A DNA stretch of 64,000 nt from Pseudomonadota bacterium (GCA_016202695.1 JACQOE010000048.1:47334-111333), one strand, 5' to 3'. Numbered from the stretch's first letter, positions 27,204 to 36,174 are shown. Program-made: numbers and translations. Notes: generated by a model from the sequence alone, not told the origin.

Positions 27204-28936
27204 GCTTCGCCCGCACCGAGATCGTCGCCAGCGGCCTCGAAGCGGTCGCCGCCGAGATGTGCGCGAGCCTGGTGCGCACCGCCTATTCGCCGAACATCAA
27301 GGAGCGCGCCGACTGCTCGACCGCGCTCTGCGACGTCGCCGGCCGGACGCTCGCGCTCGCCACCCACAGCCCGGCCCATCTCGGCTCCACCCTCGGGCTC
27401 GTCCCCGCCATCCTCCAGCGCTTCCCGCTCGGGCGAATGCGGCCCGGCGACGTGTTCCTCGCCAACGATCCCTACATCGCCGGCGTCACCCACCTCAACG
27501 ACTGCACGCTCGCCGCGCCGATCTTCGTCGGCGACGAGCCGGTCGGCTTCGCCGCCGCGGTCGCGCATCACTCCGACGTCGGCGGTCGCGTGCCGGGAAG
27601 CGAGTCGGGAGACTCGACCAGCCTCTTCCAGGAAGGGGTGCGCTTCCCGCCGGTCCAGCTCTACGCCGCCGGCGAGCGCCGAAACGACATCTGGGAGACG
27701 TTCCTCCTCAATTCGCGCACGCCCCACTTCGGCGAGGGCGACCTTCTGGCGCAGAAGGCCGCGATCACGCGAGGCATCGAGCGGATGGGCGGGATGTACG
27801 CGCGGTTCGGGACGGGGGCGATGGCCGAGGGCATCGCCGAGATGCTGGACGCGACCGAGCGGCGCACCCGCGCCGGCATCCGCGAGCGGCTGCGCCGGGG
27901 CACGTTCTCGGCCGAGGACTGGCTGGACGAGGACGGCCTCACGGACGACCCGGTGCGGCTGGCGGTCGCGGTGACGGTCGGGGACGGCGAGGTGGAGTTC
28001 GACTTCTCCGGCTCCGCGGCCGAGCTCGGCAGCGGCAAGAACGTGCCGATCACGCACACCATGGCGACCATCTACTACTGCCTCAAGGCGATGGTCGACC
28101 CGGGGCTCTCGATCAACGAGGGGCTCTATCGGCCGATCAGGGTGAAGGCGCCCGAGGGCTCGGTCGTCAACCCCCGACCGCCGGCCGGGGTGAGCTCGCG
28201 CAACCTCACCTCGATGATCCTCGCCGACGTGATGATCGCCGCGCTCGGCCAGGCCGCGCCTGCCCGCTCGATGGCGGCGAGCGGCCCCTACCAGGGGATC
28301 ATCCTGAGCGGGCGCGACCCCGCGAGGGGCCGCTATTTCGTCGACTACGAGAATTTCGCCGGCGGCCAGGGCGGGCTCTGCACGGGCGACGGCGCGGAGG
28401 TGATGCAGGTGCACATGACCAACACCTCGAACCTGCCGATCGAGGTGATGGAGATCGAGTTCCCGGTCCGGGTCGAGGCCTACGGGATGATCCCCGACTC
28501 GGGCGGCGCCGGGAGGTTCCGCGGCGGCCTGGGGGTCAGCCGCGATCTTCGCATCCTCGCCGACGGAACACTGCTCGCGGTCAGGAGCGCGCGCCAGAGG
28601 TTCGCGGCCCGGGGCAGCCGGGGCGGCAAGCCGGGAACGCTGGGCGCCTATGTCGTCAACCCCGGCACGGCGGCGGAGCGGAAGCTGGCGTCGACGCTCT
28701 CCGAACATCCGCTGGCCAAGGGGGATCTCCTGCGGATCGTGACTCCGGGCGGGGGCGGCTACGGCGCGCCGGCCGCGCGCGAGCCCGAGGCGGTGCTTCG
28801 CGATCTCCGCGAAGGCAAGGTGAGCAAGGCGGCGGCGCGCACGCTCTACGCGGTCGCGCTCGCCCCCGGCGGCGAGGCCGTGGACGCCGGGGAAACCGCC
28901 CGGCTTCGCGCCGCCGCCGACGTGCCGAAGGAGTGA
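27200..28936 (+). CDS. Hydantoinase/oxoprolinase subunit B (HyuB-type), second copy
   Basis: 578 residues. Landmarks: CTALCDVAGRTLA-like CSTALCDVAG, NDPYIAGVTHLNDC, HHSDVGGRVPGSESGDSTSLFQEG, EDWLDEDGLTDD and the glycine-rich TPGGGGYGAP near the C-terminus. GTG start inside GTGA, four bases shared with the stop of subunit A. Cytoplasmic complex with subunit A, coupling ATP hydrolysis to ring opening or carboxylation. A 211-bp gap follows before the RidA-like gene. Confidence 0.92.
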   Translation: MSFARTEIVASGLEAVAAEMCASLVRTAYSPNIKERADCSTALCDVAGRTLALATHSPAHLGSTLGLVPAILQRFPLGRMRPGDVFLANDPYIAGVTHLNDCTLAAPIFVGDEPVGFAAAVAHHSDVGGRVPGSESGDSTSLFQEGVRFPPVQLYAAGERRNDIWETFLLNSRTPHFGEGDLLAQKAAITRGIERMGGMYARFGTGAMAEGIAEMLDATERRTRAGIRERLRRGTFSAEDWLDEDGLTDDPVRLAVAVTVGDGEVEFDFSGSAAELGSGKNVPITHTMATIYYCLKAMVDPGLSINEGLYRPIRVKAPEGSVVNPRPPAGVSSRNLTSMILADVMIAALGQAAPARSMAASGPYQGIILSGRDPARGRYFVDYENFAGGQGGLCTGDGAEVMQVHMTNTSNLPIEVMEIEFPVRVEAYGMIPDSGGAGRFRGGLGVSRDLRILADGTLLAVRSARQRFAARGSRGGKPGTLGAYVVNPGTAAERKLASTLSEHPLAKGDLLRIVTPGGGGYGAPAAREPEAVLRDLREGKVSKAAARTLYAVALAPGGEAVDAGETARLRAAADVPKE

Positions 28937-29147
28937 GGCGTCGGGTCGCCCCGTTCCGCCGCCTTGCCCGCGTTGACGCACCGCGTGTTCCGTGAAATCC
29001 TTGCCGCGTTGGGAGGTCGTCGCTCGCGAGCGTTTCGTGCGCCGCTTCGCCCGTGCCCTTGCCCGCCGGATGGGCCGGGGGCACGGGGGCGGGGAGGGCG
29101 TGCGGGCGCGGCGATGAACGGCCTCGTCAGACAGGGAGGAAAGAACC

Positions 29148-29543
29148 ATGTCGGTCATGCCGGTTCTCCCCAAGGGCTCGCCGCCGCCGCTCGCCCCGTA
29201 TTCGCCGGGGGCGATGGTGCGGAACCCGGTCCGCGTGATCCATACCGCGGGCATGCTCGGGCTCGACAAGGAGGGCAAGCTGGTGGGCGCTGGCGACGTC
29301 GCCGCGCAGACGCGCCAGACGCTGGAGAACATCAAGGCGGTCATCGAGGCCGCGGGCGGGACGATGGCGGACATCGCCTTCAACCTGATCTTCCTCAAGG
29401 ACATGGCGGATTACGCCAAGATGAACGCGGTCTACGGCGAGTACTTCCCGAAGAACCCGCCGGGTCGCGCCTGCGTCCGCGCGGACCTGGTGAAGCCGGA
29501 ATTCCTGGTCGAGATCGCCGCCACCGCCTATCTCACGAAGTAG
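29148..29543 (+). CDS. RidA/RutC-family enamine/imine deaminase
   Basis: 131 residues of the YjgF/YER057c/UK114 family. VIHTAGMLGLDKEGKLVGAGDVAAQTRQTLENI and PPGRACVRADLVKPEFLVEI carry the fold and the conserved Arg107 that binds the carboxylate of enamine/imine substrates. Such proteins hydrolyse reactive 2-aminoacrylate-type intermediates; RutC does so in pyrimidine breakdown, which suits the surrounding hydantoinase and deaminase genes. GGGAGGAAAGAACC before ATG 29148. Confidence 0.9.
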   Translation: MSVMPVLPKGSPPPLAPYSPGAMVRNPVRVIHTAGMLGLDKEGKLVGAGDVAAQTRQTLENIKAVIEAAGGTMADIAFNLIFLKDMADYAKMNAVYGEYFPKNPPGRACVRADLVKPEFLVEIAATAYLTK

Positions 29544-29646
29544 GGCTGCGGCTGGGGCGACCGGCGATCGCGCCGCCGGTCGCCGCCTTGCCCTTCGGCG
29601 CCTTCCCGCCGGGGAACGAAACCAAACGATCCTGGGGACGCATGCG

Positions 29647-31026
29647 ATGAAGGAACTCCGCTGTCTCTCGGCCACCGGCCAGCTCGGCCACGGCATCCTG
29701 CGCGATGCCTTCGCGCGCGGGGTGGCGAACAAGCCCGACTACATCGGCGCCGACATGGGCTCGACCGACATCGGCCCCTTCTATCTCGGCGCCGGCGAGA
29801 CCGAATCCGAGACCGAGATGATCCGCCGCGACCTCGCCCTGGTGCTCCAGGCCGGGCGCAAGCTCGGGGTTCCGCTCGTCATCGGCAGCGCCGGCTCGGC
29901 CGGTGCCAGGCCCCACCTCGAGCGCACGCTCGATGTCCTGTTCGAGGTCGCCCGCCGGCACCGGCTCTCGTTCCGGCTGGCGGTGATCCGCGCCGACGTG
30001 GGCAAGGACTACCTCCTCGGCAAGCTCCGCGCCGGCAAGGTGCGCCCCTGCGGCCCGGTGCCCGATCTCACCCCCGAGCGGATCGCCCGCGCCGAGCGCA
30101 TGGTCGGCCAGATGGGCATGGAGCCGTTCATGAAGGCGCTCGACGGCGGCGCCGAGGTGGTCGTCGCCGGGCGCTCCTGCGACGCCGCCGTCTTCGCCGC
30201 GCTGCCGGTGTGGAAGGGCTACGACGCCGGGCTCGCCATGCACCTCGCCAAGATCGTCGAGTGCGCCTCCTTCGCCACCGAGCCGGGCGGGCGCGACGCC
30301 ATCATGGGATACCTCCGCGACGACCACTTCATCATCGAGTCGATGAACCCGCGGCTCCGCGCCACGCCGTACTCGGTCGCCGCCCACAGCCTCTACGAGC
30401 AGCCCGATCCGTTCGAGGTGGTGGAGCCCGGCGGGCGGCTCGACCTCTCCCGCTCCCGCTTCGAGGCCCTGGACGAGCGCCGCACCAGGGTTTCCGGCTC
30501 GCGCTGGGAGCCGAGCCCGACCTACACGGTCAAGATCGAGGGGGTGGAGAAGACCGGCCACCGGGTGATCTCGATCGGCGCCGTGCGCTGTCCGATCGCG
30601 GTCGGCCAGATCAAGGACATCTGCCGCCGCGTCGGCGACCTCACCGCCTCGATCCTGGAGGGCGACATCGACCCCGCCGACTATCGCCTCAAGTTCCGCA
30701 CCTACGGGGTGGACGGGGCGATGGGCGAGGGCGAGCGCGAGCGGAACGCGCTCCCGATCGAGGTCGCGGTCATCACCGATGTGGTCGGCAAGAGCGAGCA
30801 GATCGCCAAGTCGGTCTGCTCGGTGGCCCGCTACTACCTCCTCCACTTCTTCTACGACGGCATCCTCGCCACCGCCGGCAACGTCGCGGTTCCGTTCGTG
30901 CCCTGCGACATCCCGGCCGGGCCCGCCTACGAGTTCAGCGTCTACCACCTGGTGGAGGTGGACGATCCGCTCGAGCTCTTCCCGATCGAGTACCTCGAGG
31001 TGAGGGAGGGCGCGGCCCATGCCTAG
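29647..31026 (+). CDS. AtuA-family (DUF1446) protein
   Basis: 459 residues. CLSATGQLGHGILRDAFARG, ADMGSTDIGPFYLGAGE, VIGSAGSAGARPHLERT and VVAGRSCDAAVFAALP match the family named after AtuA of acyclic terpene use. The name comes from the Pseudomonas terpene cluster; the biochemical role in other settings is not established. Here it is followed, with an 8-bp overlap, by a DUF4387 protein, a common pairing that suggests a two-subunit enzyme. Its position between RidA and an amidohydrolase points to amide or heterocycle catabolism rather than terpenes. Confidence 0.85.
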   Translation: MKELRCLSATGQLGHGILRDAFARGVANKPDYIGADMGSTDIGPFYLGAGETESETEMIRRDLALVLQAGRKLGVPLVIGSAGSAGARPHLERTLDVLFEVARRHRLSFRLAVIRADVGKDYLLGKLRAGKVRPCGPVPDLTPERIARAERMVGQMGMEPFMKALDGGAEVVVAGRSCDAAVFAALPVWKGYDAGLAMHLAKIVECASFATEPGGRDAIMGYLRDDHFIIESMNPRLRATPYSVAAHSLYEQPDPFEVVEPGGRLDLSRSRFEALDERRTRVSGSRWEPSPTYTVKIEGVEKTGHRVISIGAVRCPIAVGQIKDICRRVGDLTASILEGDIDPADYRLKFRTYGVDGAMGEGERERNALPIEVAVITDVVGKSEQIAKSVCSVARYYLLHFFYDGILATAGNVAVPFVPCDIPAGPAYEFSVYHLVEVDDPLELFPIEYLEVREGAAHA

Positions 31027-31327
31027 GCTCCGCGAGATGGTGAAGGTGCTGCGCAGCAAGAACGCCGGCCCCTTCGCGCTCACCTTCGACATCCTGTTCA
31101 AGGACGAGTCGCTGTTCCGCCGGGCGCTCGCCTCGGGTGCCTTCGCGCCGGCCGCGCTCGCCGCCCTCCTCGACTTTCCCACGGACCGCATCCGGGTGGT
31201 GCCGTTCCCGCCCGCCTGGGCGATCAAGGTCACGGTGCCGCGGCGGCACTCCTCGGGCTCGTTCGACGATACCGACGTCTTCGGCTGCCAGCAGCACGCG
31301 CCGCTCCTCGACCTCGAGATCGCGTGA
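31019..31327 (+). CDS. DUF4387-family protein, partner of the AtuA-like protein
   Basis: 102 residues. REMVKVLRSKNAGPFALTFDILF, FKDESLFRRALASG and the ending GSFDDTDVFGCQQHAPLLDLEI are typical of DUF4387, which elsewhere is either a separate small protein or fused to the AtuA-like domain. ATG 31019 overlaps the end of the preceding gene by 8 bp. No catalytic residues are known; most likely a small subunit. It precedes the amidohydrolase gene by 69 bp. Confidence 0.82.
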   Translation: MPRLREMVKVLRSKNAGPFALTFDILFKDESLFRRALASGAFAPAALAALLDFPTDRIRVVPFPPAWAIKVTVPRRHSSGSFDDTDVFGCQQHAPLLDLEIA

Positions 31328-31396
31328 GGCGGGCGGCTGGGCGGGGCGGTCGGGCGCGCCCCGCCCCCGCGGGACGACGAGGGGAGGGGACCCTCG

Positions 31397-32596
31397 ATGA
31401 GGGACATCCGCAGGATCCTTAATGCCCGCCTGCCCGACGGGTCGCTCGCCGAGCTTCGGATCGAGGGCGGCCGCATCGCCGCGATCGGCGCGCCGGCCGG
31501 CGCCGCCGCGCCGCCGGGCACCGACGCGATCGACCTCGGCGGCGCGCTCCTGATCCCCGGCCTCGTCGATGGCCACGTTCACCTCGACAAGACGCTCCTC
31601 GGCGCGCCCTGGGTTCCCAACCGGGCCGAGCCGACGGTCAAGGGCCGGATCGCGCACGAGAAAGCCATCGAGCGGACGGTGACGGTGCCGATCGAGGAGC
31701 GGGCGGCCCGCCTAGTCGAGCTTGCCGTCGCCAACGGAACCACGACCTTGCGCACCCACGTCGACGTCGATCCCGGCCACGGGCTCGCGCGGCTCGACGC
31801 CGTGCTCCGCGTCCGCGAGCGCCATGCGCGCGCGCTCGACATCCAGATCGTCGCCTTCCCGCAGGGCGGGCTGGTGAGCGTCCCGGGCACGGCCGAGCTC
31901 CTGGACGCCGCCCTGGCCGAGGGCGCGGGGCTGGTCGGCGGCGTCGATCCGGTCGGGATCGACGGCGACCTCGAGGGGCAGCTCGGCGCGGTCTTCGCCA
32001 TCGCCGAGCGGCGCGGGGCGGGCGTCGACATCCACCTCCACGACCGCGGCGAGGCGGGCGCGGCCACGGTCCGCGAGATCGCCCGGCGCACGCGGGCCGC
32101 GGGCCTCGGCGGCAGGGTGGCGGTGAGCCACGGCTTCTGCCTCGCCGATCTCGACCGGCCGGCCCTCGACGGGCTTGCCCGCGACATGGCCGAGGCCGGC
32201 GTCTCGGTCATGACCCACGGCGGCGGCGCGCGCCCCATCCCGCCGGTGAAGGCGCTCCGCGAGCGGGGCGTGGTCGTCTTCGCCGGCAGCGACAACGTGC
32301 GCGACGCCTGGTCGCCCTACGGTAACGCCGACATGCTCGAGCGGGCGATGCTGATCGGCTGGCGCTCGGACTTCCGCCGCGACGACGAGCTGGCCGTCGC
32401 CTTCGACCTCGCCACGGGGGCGGCGGCGCGCGCCCTCGGGATCGGCCCCTATGGCATCGAGGCCGGCGCCCCGGCCGATCTGGTGGCGCTCGACGCCGGC
32501 TCGGTCGCCGAGGCGGTGGTGGCGCGCCCGCCGCGTCGCCTGGTTCTCAAGCGGGGCCGCATCGTCGCCGAGGACGGGCGATTCCGCGCCTCCTGA
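31397..32596 (+). CDS. Cytosine deaminase-like amidohydrolase
   Basis: 399 residues, metal-dependent amidohydrolase. GHVHLDK at 59-65 gives the first two metal histidines, HLHDRGEAG the third, VSHGFC the fourth, and GSDNVRDAWSPYGNADML the metal aspartate in the form seen in cytosine deaminase/isoguanine deaminase relatives. Hydrolytic deamination or ring opening of a pyrimidine-like ring is the expected chemistry; N-isopropylammelide-type triazine hydrolases belong to the same group. Last gene of the hyuAB-ridA-atuA-DUF4387 run. GGGGAGGGGA precedes ATG 31397. Confidence 0.87.
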   Translation: MRDIRRILNARLPDGSLAELRIEGGRIAAIGAPAGAAAPPGTDAIDLGGALLIPGLVDGHVHLDKTLLGAPWVPNRAEPTVKGRIAHEKAIERTVTVPIEERAARLVELAVANGTTTLRTHVDVDPGHGLARLDAVLRVRERHARALDIQIVAFPQGGLVSVPGTAELLDAALAEGAGLVGGVDPVGIDGDLEGQLGAVFAIAERRGAGVDIHLHDRGEAGAATVREIARRTRAAGLGGRVAVSHGFCLADLDRPALDGLARDMAEAGVSVMTHGGGARPIPPVKALRERGVVVFAGSDNVRDAWSPYGNADMLERAMLIGWRSDFRRDDELAVAFDLATGAAARALGIGPYGIEAGAPADLVALDAGSVAEAVVARPPRRLVLKRGRIVAEDGRFRAS

Positions 32597-32643
32597 CGCG
32601 CCCGGGCGTTCGCGAGATTTCGGTTTTCGGCGGGCCAAGACAT

Positions 32644-33609
32644 TCAAACCACCCGGTTCAGCAGGGGCTCGCCGTCGCGGAGCCGGCGGCAGTTCTCGAT
32701 CGCGACCGCGAGGCTGCGCTCCAGCGTCTCGGGGGTGAGCCAGGCGATGTGGGGCATGAGGACCACGTTGTCGAGCTTGAGGAGAGGGTTGTCGGGCGCG
32801 ACCGGTTCGAGGGCGAAGACGTCGAGCCCGGCGGCGCGCAGCTTGCCCGAGCGGAGCGCGGCGAGGAGCGCGGCCTCGTCCACCAGCCCGCCGCGGGCGG
32901 TGTTGATCAGCACGCTCCCCGGCCTCATCGCGGCGAGGGCCCTGGCGTCGATCAGGCCCGCCGTCTCCGGGGTGAGCGGCAGATGCAGCGAGACGACGTC
33001 GGATTCGGCCAGCAGCTCGGCGAGCGGCCGCCACTCCGCGGCCTCGTCCGGGACCGGCCGGCGCCCGGTGCAGAGCACCCTCGCCCCCAGGCTCGCCAGC
33101 ACCGGCGCCAGGCACCGGGCGACCGCCCCGTAACCGACCAGGCCGACCGTGCGCCCGGCCAGCTCGCCGAGGCCGTCGAAGGTTGCGGGCTCGGCGCTCC
33201 AGCCCGCCCCGACGCGCGTGGCGCGGTCGAAATAGGCGGCGCGGCGAAGCGCGGCGAGCATCAGGAGGAGGGCCATCTCGGCCACCGCCCGGGTGTTGGT
33301 GCCCGGCATATTGGCGACCGCGATCCCCCGCGCCTTTGCCGCCTCGATGTCGATGGTGTTGACTCCGACGCCGATCTTCTGGATCAGCCTGAGGCGCGGC
33401 GCGGCGGCGATGGCCTCGGCGGTGACCGGATCGAGCACGTGCAGCAGCACCTCGGCGTCGCCCATCTCGGCGCGGAAGCGTCGGCGGTCGGTCTCGTCGA
33501 CCGCGGCGATCCGCAGCCAGTCGGGCGCGAGCTCGCCGATCCGCCTGCGGAAGCCCGGGCTTGCCCGGTAGTGCAGCACCGCCTTCATCGGCCGCCGCGA
33601 CGCGGTCAT
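32644..33609 (-). CDS. D-2-hydroxyacid dehydrogenase family protein
   Basis: 321 residues. NAD-binding VGLVGYGAVARCLAPVLASLG, catalytic Arg in NTARGGLVDEAALLAAL, Glu in LDVFALEPV and His in VVLMPHIAWLT complete the active site. Reduces a 2-oxoacid to a D-2-hydroxyacid or the reverse (hydroxypyruvate, glyoxylate, 3-phosphoglycerate and sulfolactate enzymes share this fold). ATG 33609 overlaps the TGA of the enolase-like gene (ATGA), so it is translationally coupled; a second ATG seven codons on is possible. Third gene of kinase-enolase-dehydrogenase. Confidence 0.88.
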   Translation of the reverse strand: MTASRRPMKAVLHYRASPGFRRRIGELAPDWLRIAAVDETDRRRFRAEMGDAEVLLHVLDPVTAEAIAAAPRLRLIQKIGVGVNTIDIEAAKARGIAVANMPGTNTRAVAEMALLLMLAALRRAAYFDRATRVGAGWSAEPATFDGLGELAGRTVGLVGYGAVARCLAPVLASLGARVLCTGRRPVPDEAAEWRPLAELLAESDVVSLHLPLTPETAGLIDARALAAMRPGSVLINTARGGLVDEAALLAALRSGKLRAAGLDVFALEPVAPDNPLLKLDNVVLMPHIAWLTPETLERSLAVAIENCRRLRDGEPLLNRVV

Positions 33610-34892
33610 CGCCTGGCCGGCGCCAGCGCCGAGCGGCCGGCGAAGCGGGCGCCCGGTCCCAGCGCCGCCTCGATCCGCAGGCCCTCGTTCCATTTCGCCA
33701 TCCGCTCGGAGCGGGCGAACGAGCCCACCTTGAGCTGTCCCGCGTCCCAGCCGACGGCGAGGTGGACGATGGTCACGTCCTCGGTCTCGCCGGAGCGGGC
33801 CGAGACGATGGTTGCGAATCCGCGGTCGCGCGCGGCATTCAGGGCGGCAAGCGTCTCGCTCACCGTTCCCGCCTGGTTGGGTTTCAGCAGCGCCGCGTTG
33901 CAGGCCCCCGCCGCCGCCGCCTCGTCGATCCGCGCCGCCGAGGTGACGAGGAAGTCGTCGCCCACCACCTGGACGCGCCCGCCGACCGCCCGGGTGAAGC
34001 GGCGCATGCCCTCGGCGTCGTCCTCGGCGAGCGGGTCCTCGACCGAGAGGATGGGATAGCGGCCGATCCAGGCGACGAGGAGCTCGATCAGGCCGTCGGT
34101 CGTCAGCTCGCGCCCGTCGAGGGCGAGCCGGTAGCGGCCCTTCGCGCCCAGCTCCGAGGCGGCGACGTCGAGCGCGATCGCCACCTCCTCGCCGGGGCGG
34201 AAGCCCGCGGCCTCGATCGCCCGCACCAGCGTCTCCAGCGCCTCCTCGTTGCTGGCGAAGTCGGGCCAGAACCCGCCCTCGTCGGCCACCCCGTGCAGCC
34301 GTCCCGCCTCGGCCATCAGGCGCCCGGCGGCACGGTAGACCTCGGCGGTCATCGCCAGCGCCCGATCGAAGCTCGCCGCCTCCACGGGCACGACCATCAG
34401 GTCCTGGAGGTCGAGGCGCCGGGCGGCGTGCGCCCCGCCGCCGAAGATCTGGATCTGCGGCATCGGCAGCCGCGGCGGCCGCTCGCCGGCGAGATGGCGC
34501 CAGAGCGGAACGCCCGCCGCCCGCGCCGCGGCCCTCAGCACCGCCAGCGAGACGGCGACGATCGCGTTGCCGCCGAGGCGAGCCTTGTTGGGCGTGCCGT
34601 CGAGGGCGATGAGGCGCGCGTCCACGGCCGCCTGATCGGCGGCGTCGAGGCCGCGAAGGGCGCCGGCGATCTCGCCGTTGAGGTGGGCGAGGGCGCGGTC
34701 CACCCCCAGGCCGCCGAAGGCCGCGCCGCCGTCGCGCAGGTCGACCGCCTCGCGGCCGCCGCGCGAAGCCCCGGCGGGCGCGATCGCGCGCCCCGTTGCC
34801 CCGCCCGAGAGCATCACCTCGCACTCGATGGTGGGCCGCCCGCGCGAGTCCCACACCCGCCGGCCGGCGACGCTCGCGATCGCGGTCCTCAT
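33606..34892 (-). CDS. Divergent enolase homologue with altered active site
   Basis: 428 residues, the usual enolase length, with both domains. Metal ligands Asp242, Glu285 and Asp312, general acid Glu205 (ADEGGFWP), base Lys337 (ALLKPNQ), His155 (GGGAHA), Arg366/Ser367 and Lys400 align with the yeast enzyme. But the yeast His373 position is Ala365 (VSARSGETED instead of SHRSGETED) and the Glu168 position is Asp164 (LQDLM instead of LQEFM). It is unlikely to be the glycolytic enolase and may dehydrate a 2-phosphoglycerate analogue. Overlaps the kinase gene upstream (ATGA) and the dehydrogenase downstream. The substitutions were aligned by eye. Confidence 0.88.
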   Translation of the reverse strand: MRTAIASVAGRRVWDSRGRPTIECEVMLSGGATGRAIAPAGASRGGREAVDLRDGGAAFGGLGVDRALAHLNGEIAGALRGLDAADQAAVDARLIALDGTPNKARLGGNAIVAVSLAVLRAAARAAGVPLWRHLAGERPPRLPMPQIQIFGGGAHAARRLDLQDLMVVPVEAASFDRALAMTAEVYRAAGRLMAEAGRLHGVADEGGFWPDFASNEEALETLVRAIEAAGFRPGEEVAIALDVAASELGAKGRYRLALDGRELTTDGLIELLVAWIGRYPILSVEDPLAEDDAEGMRRFTRAVGGRVQVVGDDFLVTSAARIDEAAAAGACNAALLKPNQAGTVSETLAALNAARDRGFATIVSARSGETEDVTIVHLAVGWDAGQLKVGSFARSERMAKWNEGLRIEAALGPGARFAGRSALAPARR

Positions 34893-35956
34893 CGGCGGCC
34901 GGCCTGGTTGTCGCGCCGCGCGAGCCCGGCCCGCCAGGCGTCGCGAACCGCGGCGAGGCGCCCGGCCGGCTCGGCGAGGAGCGCGCGGGCCACCCGGCGC
35001 ACGGTTTCCTTGTCGGCCTCGTCGGTCACGTACTCGACCGGCGACTTGCCGTCGATTCGGGCGAGCAGCAGGCCCGGAAGGAGCCGCGCCGCGCGGCCCT
35101 CGGCCTCGTCGCGCGGCTCCCACCGCACCCCCTGGAGATAGGCCGCGGCGAGGGCGTCGAAGCAGGCGAGGAAGCCGGCGGCGGTGCCCGGCACCCAGAG
35201 GCACTTGAGGAGCAGGTGGTTGAGGCAGAAGGCGAGGTCGAAGGCGGGATCGCCGTACCAGGCGCACTCGGCGTCGATGAACACCGGGCCGCGGGGCCCG
35301 ATCAGGATGTTCTTCGGGCTCGCGTCGCCGTGCACGAGCGCGAGGCGGGTGCGGGCCGTGCCCTCGGCGAGCGCGTGCAGCGGACCCGCGCGGTCGGGGT
35401 GCGCGCGGGCGGTGGCGAGCAGGTAGGGCTCGAGCCGGATCGCGTGGAAGATGGGATCGCTGGCGAAGCGGGCGGCGAGGGCGGCGTCGCCGGCGGTGGC
35501 GGCATGGATGCGGGCGAGGCGCTCGCCCACCGCGGCCGCGGTCGCGGAGTCGGCGCGGCCGGCCCTGAGCTCGCCCTTCCAGCCGGGATAGAGGAGCGGA
35601 TCGAGGAACCGCATGGCGAACATCCCGGCCGCGCGGTCCTCGCCCAGGAGCTCGGGCGCGGCCTCGGGCAGGAACGCGGCGACGGTGCGGATCCAGGCCA
35701 CCTCCATCGCGTTCCGCTCGATCGGCGCGCGCCACTCCGCCGCGACCCGCAGCCGGGGCAGCGCCCGCTTCACGCAGACGGCGCCGCCGCCCGGATCGAC
35801 GCGCCAGATGTCGGAGGAGACGCCGCCCGGGAGTCGCTCCAGGCGGGGCCGCTCACCGGCCGCGATCAGGCCGAGCCCGGCGAGGAAGGCGGCGACGCGG
35901 TCCTCGCTCGCGGCCTCCGACAGTGGCTCGGCGGCGACCGTCTGCGCGGGGTTCAC
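34889..35956 (-). CDS. APH/choline-kinase-like phosphotransferase
   Basis: About 355 residues from the GTG at 35956. Kinase motifs: an N-lobe with VCVKRALP (ATP lysine), catalytic loop LALVHGDASPKNIL and metal loop FIDAECAWYGDPAFDLAF. Small-molecule kinase of the aminoglycoside/choline/methylthioribose kinase fold. The start is ambiguous: the GTG has GAGGA at good spacing, whereas in-frame ATGs at 36010 and 36067 have no ribosome site and add a proline/glycine-rich leader. Its stop overlaps the start of the enolase-like gene, so the kinase probably makes the phosphorylated substrate used by the next enzyme. Divergent from the GntR gene. Confidence 0.82.
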   Translation of the reverse strand: MNPAQTVAAEPLSEAASEDRVAAFLAGLGLIAAGERPRLERLPGGVSSDIWRVDPGGGAVCVKRALPRLRVAAEWRAPIERNAMEVAWIRTVAAFLPEAAPELLGEDRAAGMFAMRFLDPLLYPGWKGELRAGRADSATAAAVGERLARIHAATAGDAALAARFASDPIFHAIRLEPYLLATARAHPDRAGPLHALAEGTARTRLALVHGDASPKNILIGPRGPVFIDAECAWYGDPAFDLAFCLNHLLLKCLWVPGTAAGFLACFDALAAAYLQGVRWEPRDEAEGRAARLLPGLLLARIDGKSPVEYVTDEADKETVRRVARALLAEPAGRLAAVRDAWRAGLARRDNQAGRR

Positions 35957-36160
35957 CTCGTCCTCGATTCGTTGCGCCGGGCTCGGTCCAACCCTCGCGT
36001 CCGGCGCCATCGGCGCGGCCCCAGGGATGGCCACGGCGATGATACCGTGGCCGGCGGGCGGAGTCATGGTGTGCCCGGGGCCGGCCGCGCGTCGCCTTCG
36101 CGAACGGGAGAGACGGCAGGCGGGGGCGCGATTCTGCGCTTGACGGCGGTCCGGTATTCC

Positions 36161-36174
36161 AGTGGTATACCACT
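36161..36174. promoter_or_regulatory. Perfect 14-bp GntR-type operator abutting the regulator start codon
   Basis: AGTGGTATACCACT is fully self-complementary and has the TGGTATACCA core typical of FadR-subfamily (FCD) GntR proteins. It ends one base before the ATG of the GntR gene and lies in the promoter gap shared with the divergent kinase operon. TTGACG at 36140-36145 is a possible -35 and TATACC inside the palindrome a possible -10 (20-base spacer). Confidence 0.75.

Noticed and set aside
33606..34892. Calling this gene the housekeeping enolase (eno)
   Set aside because: Two active-site substitutions and a catabolic operon context make that name unsafe.
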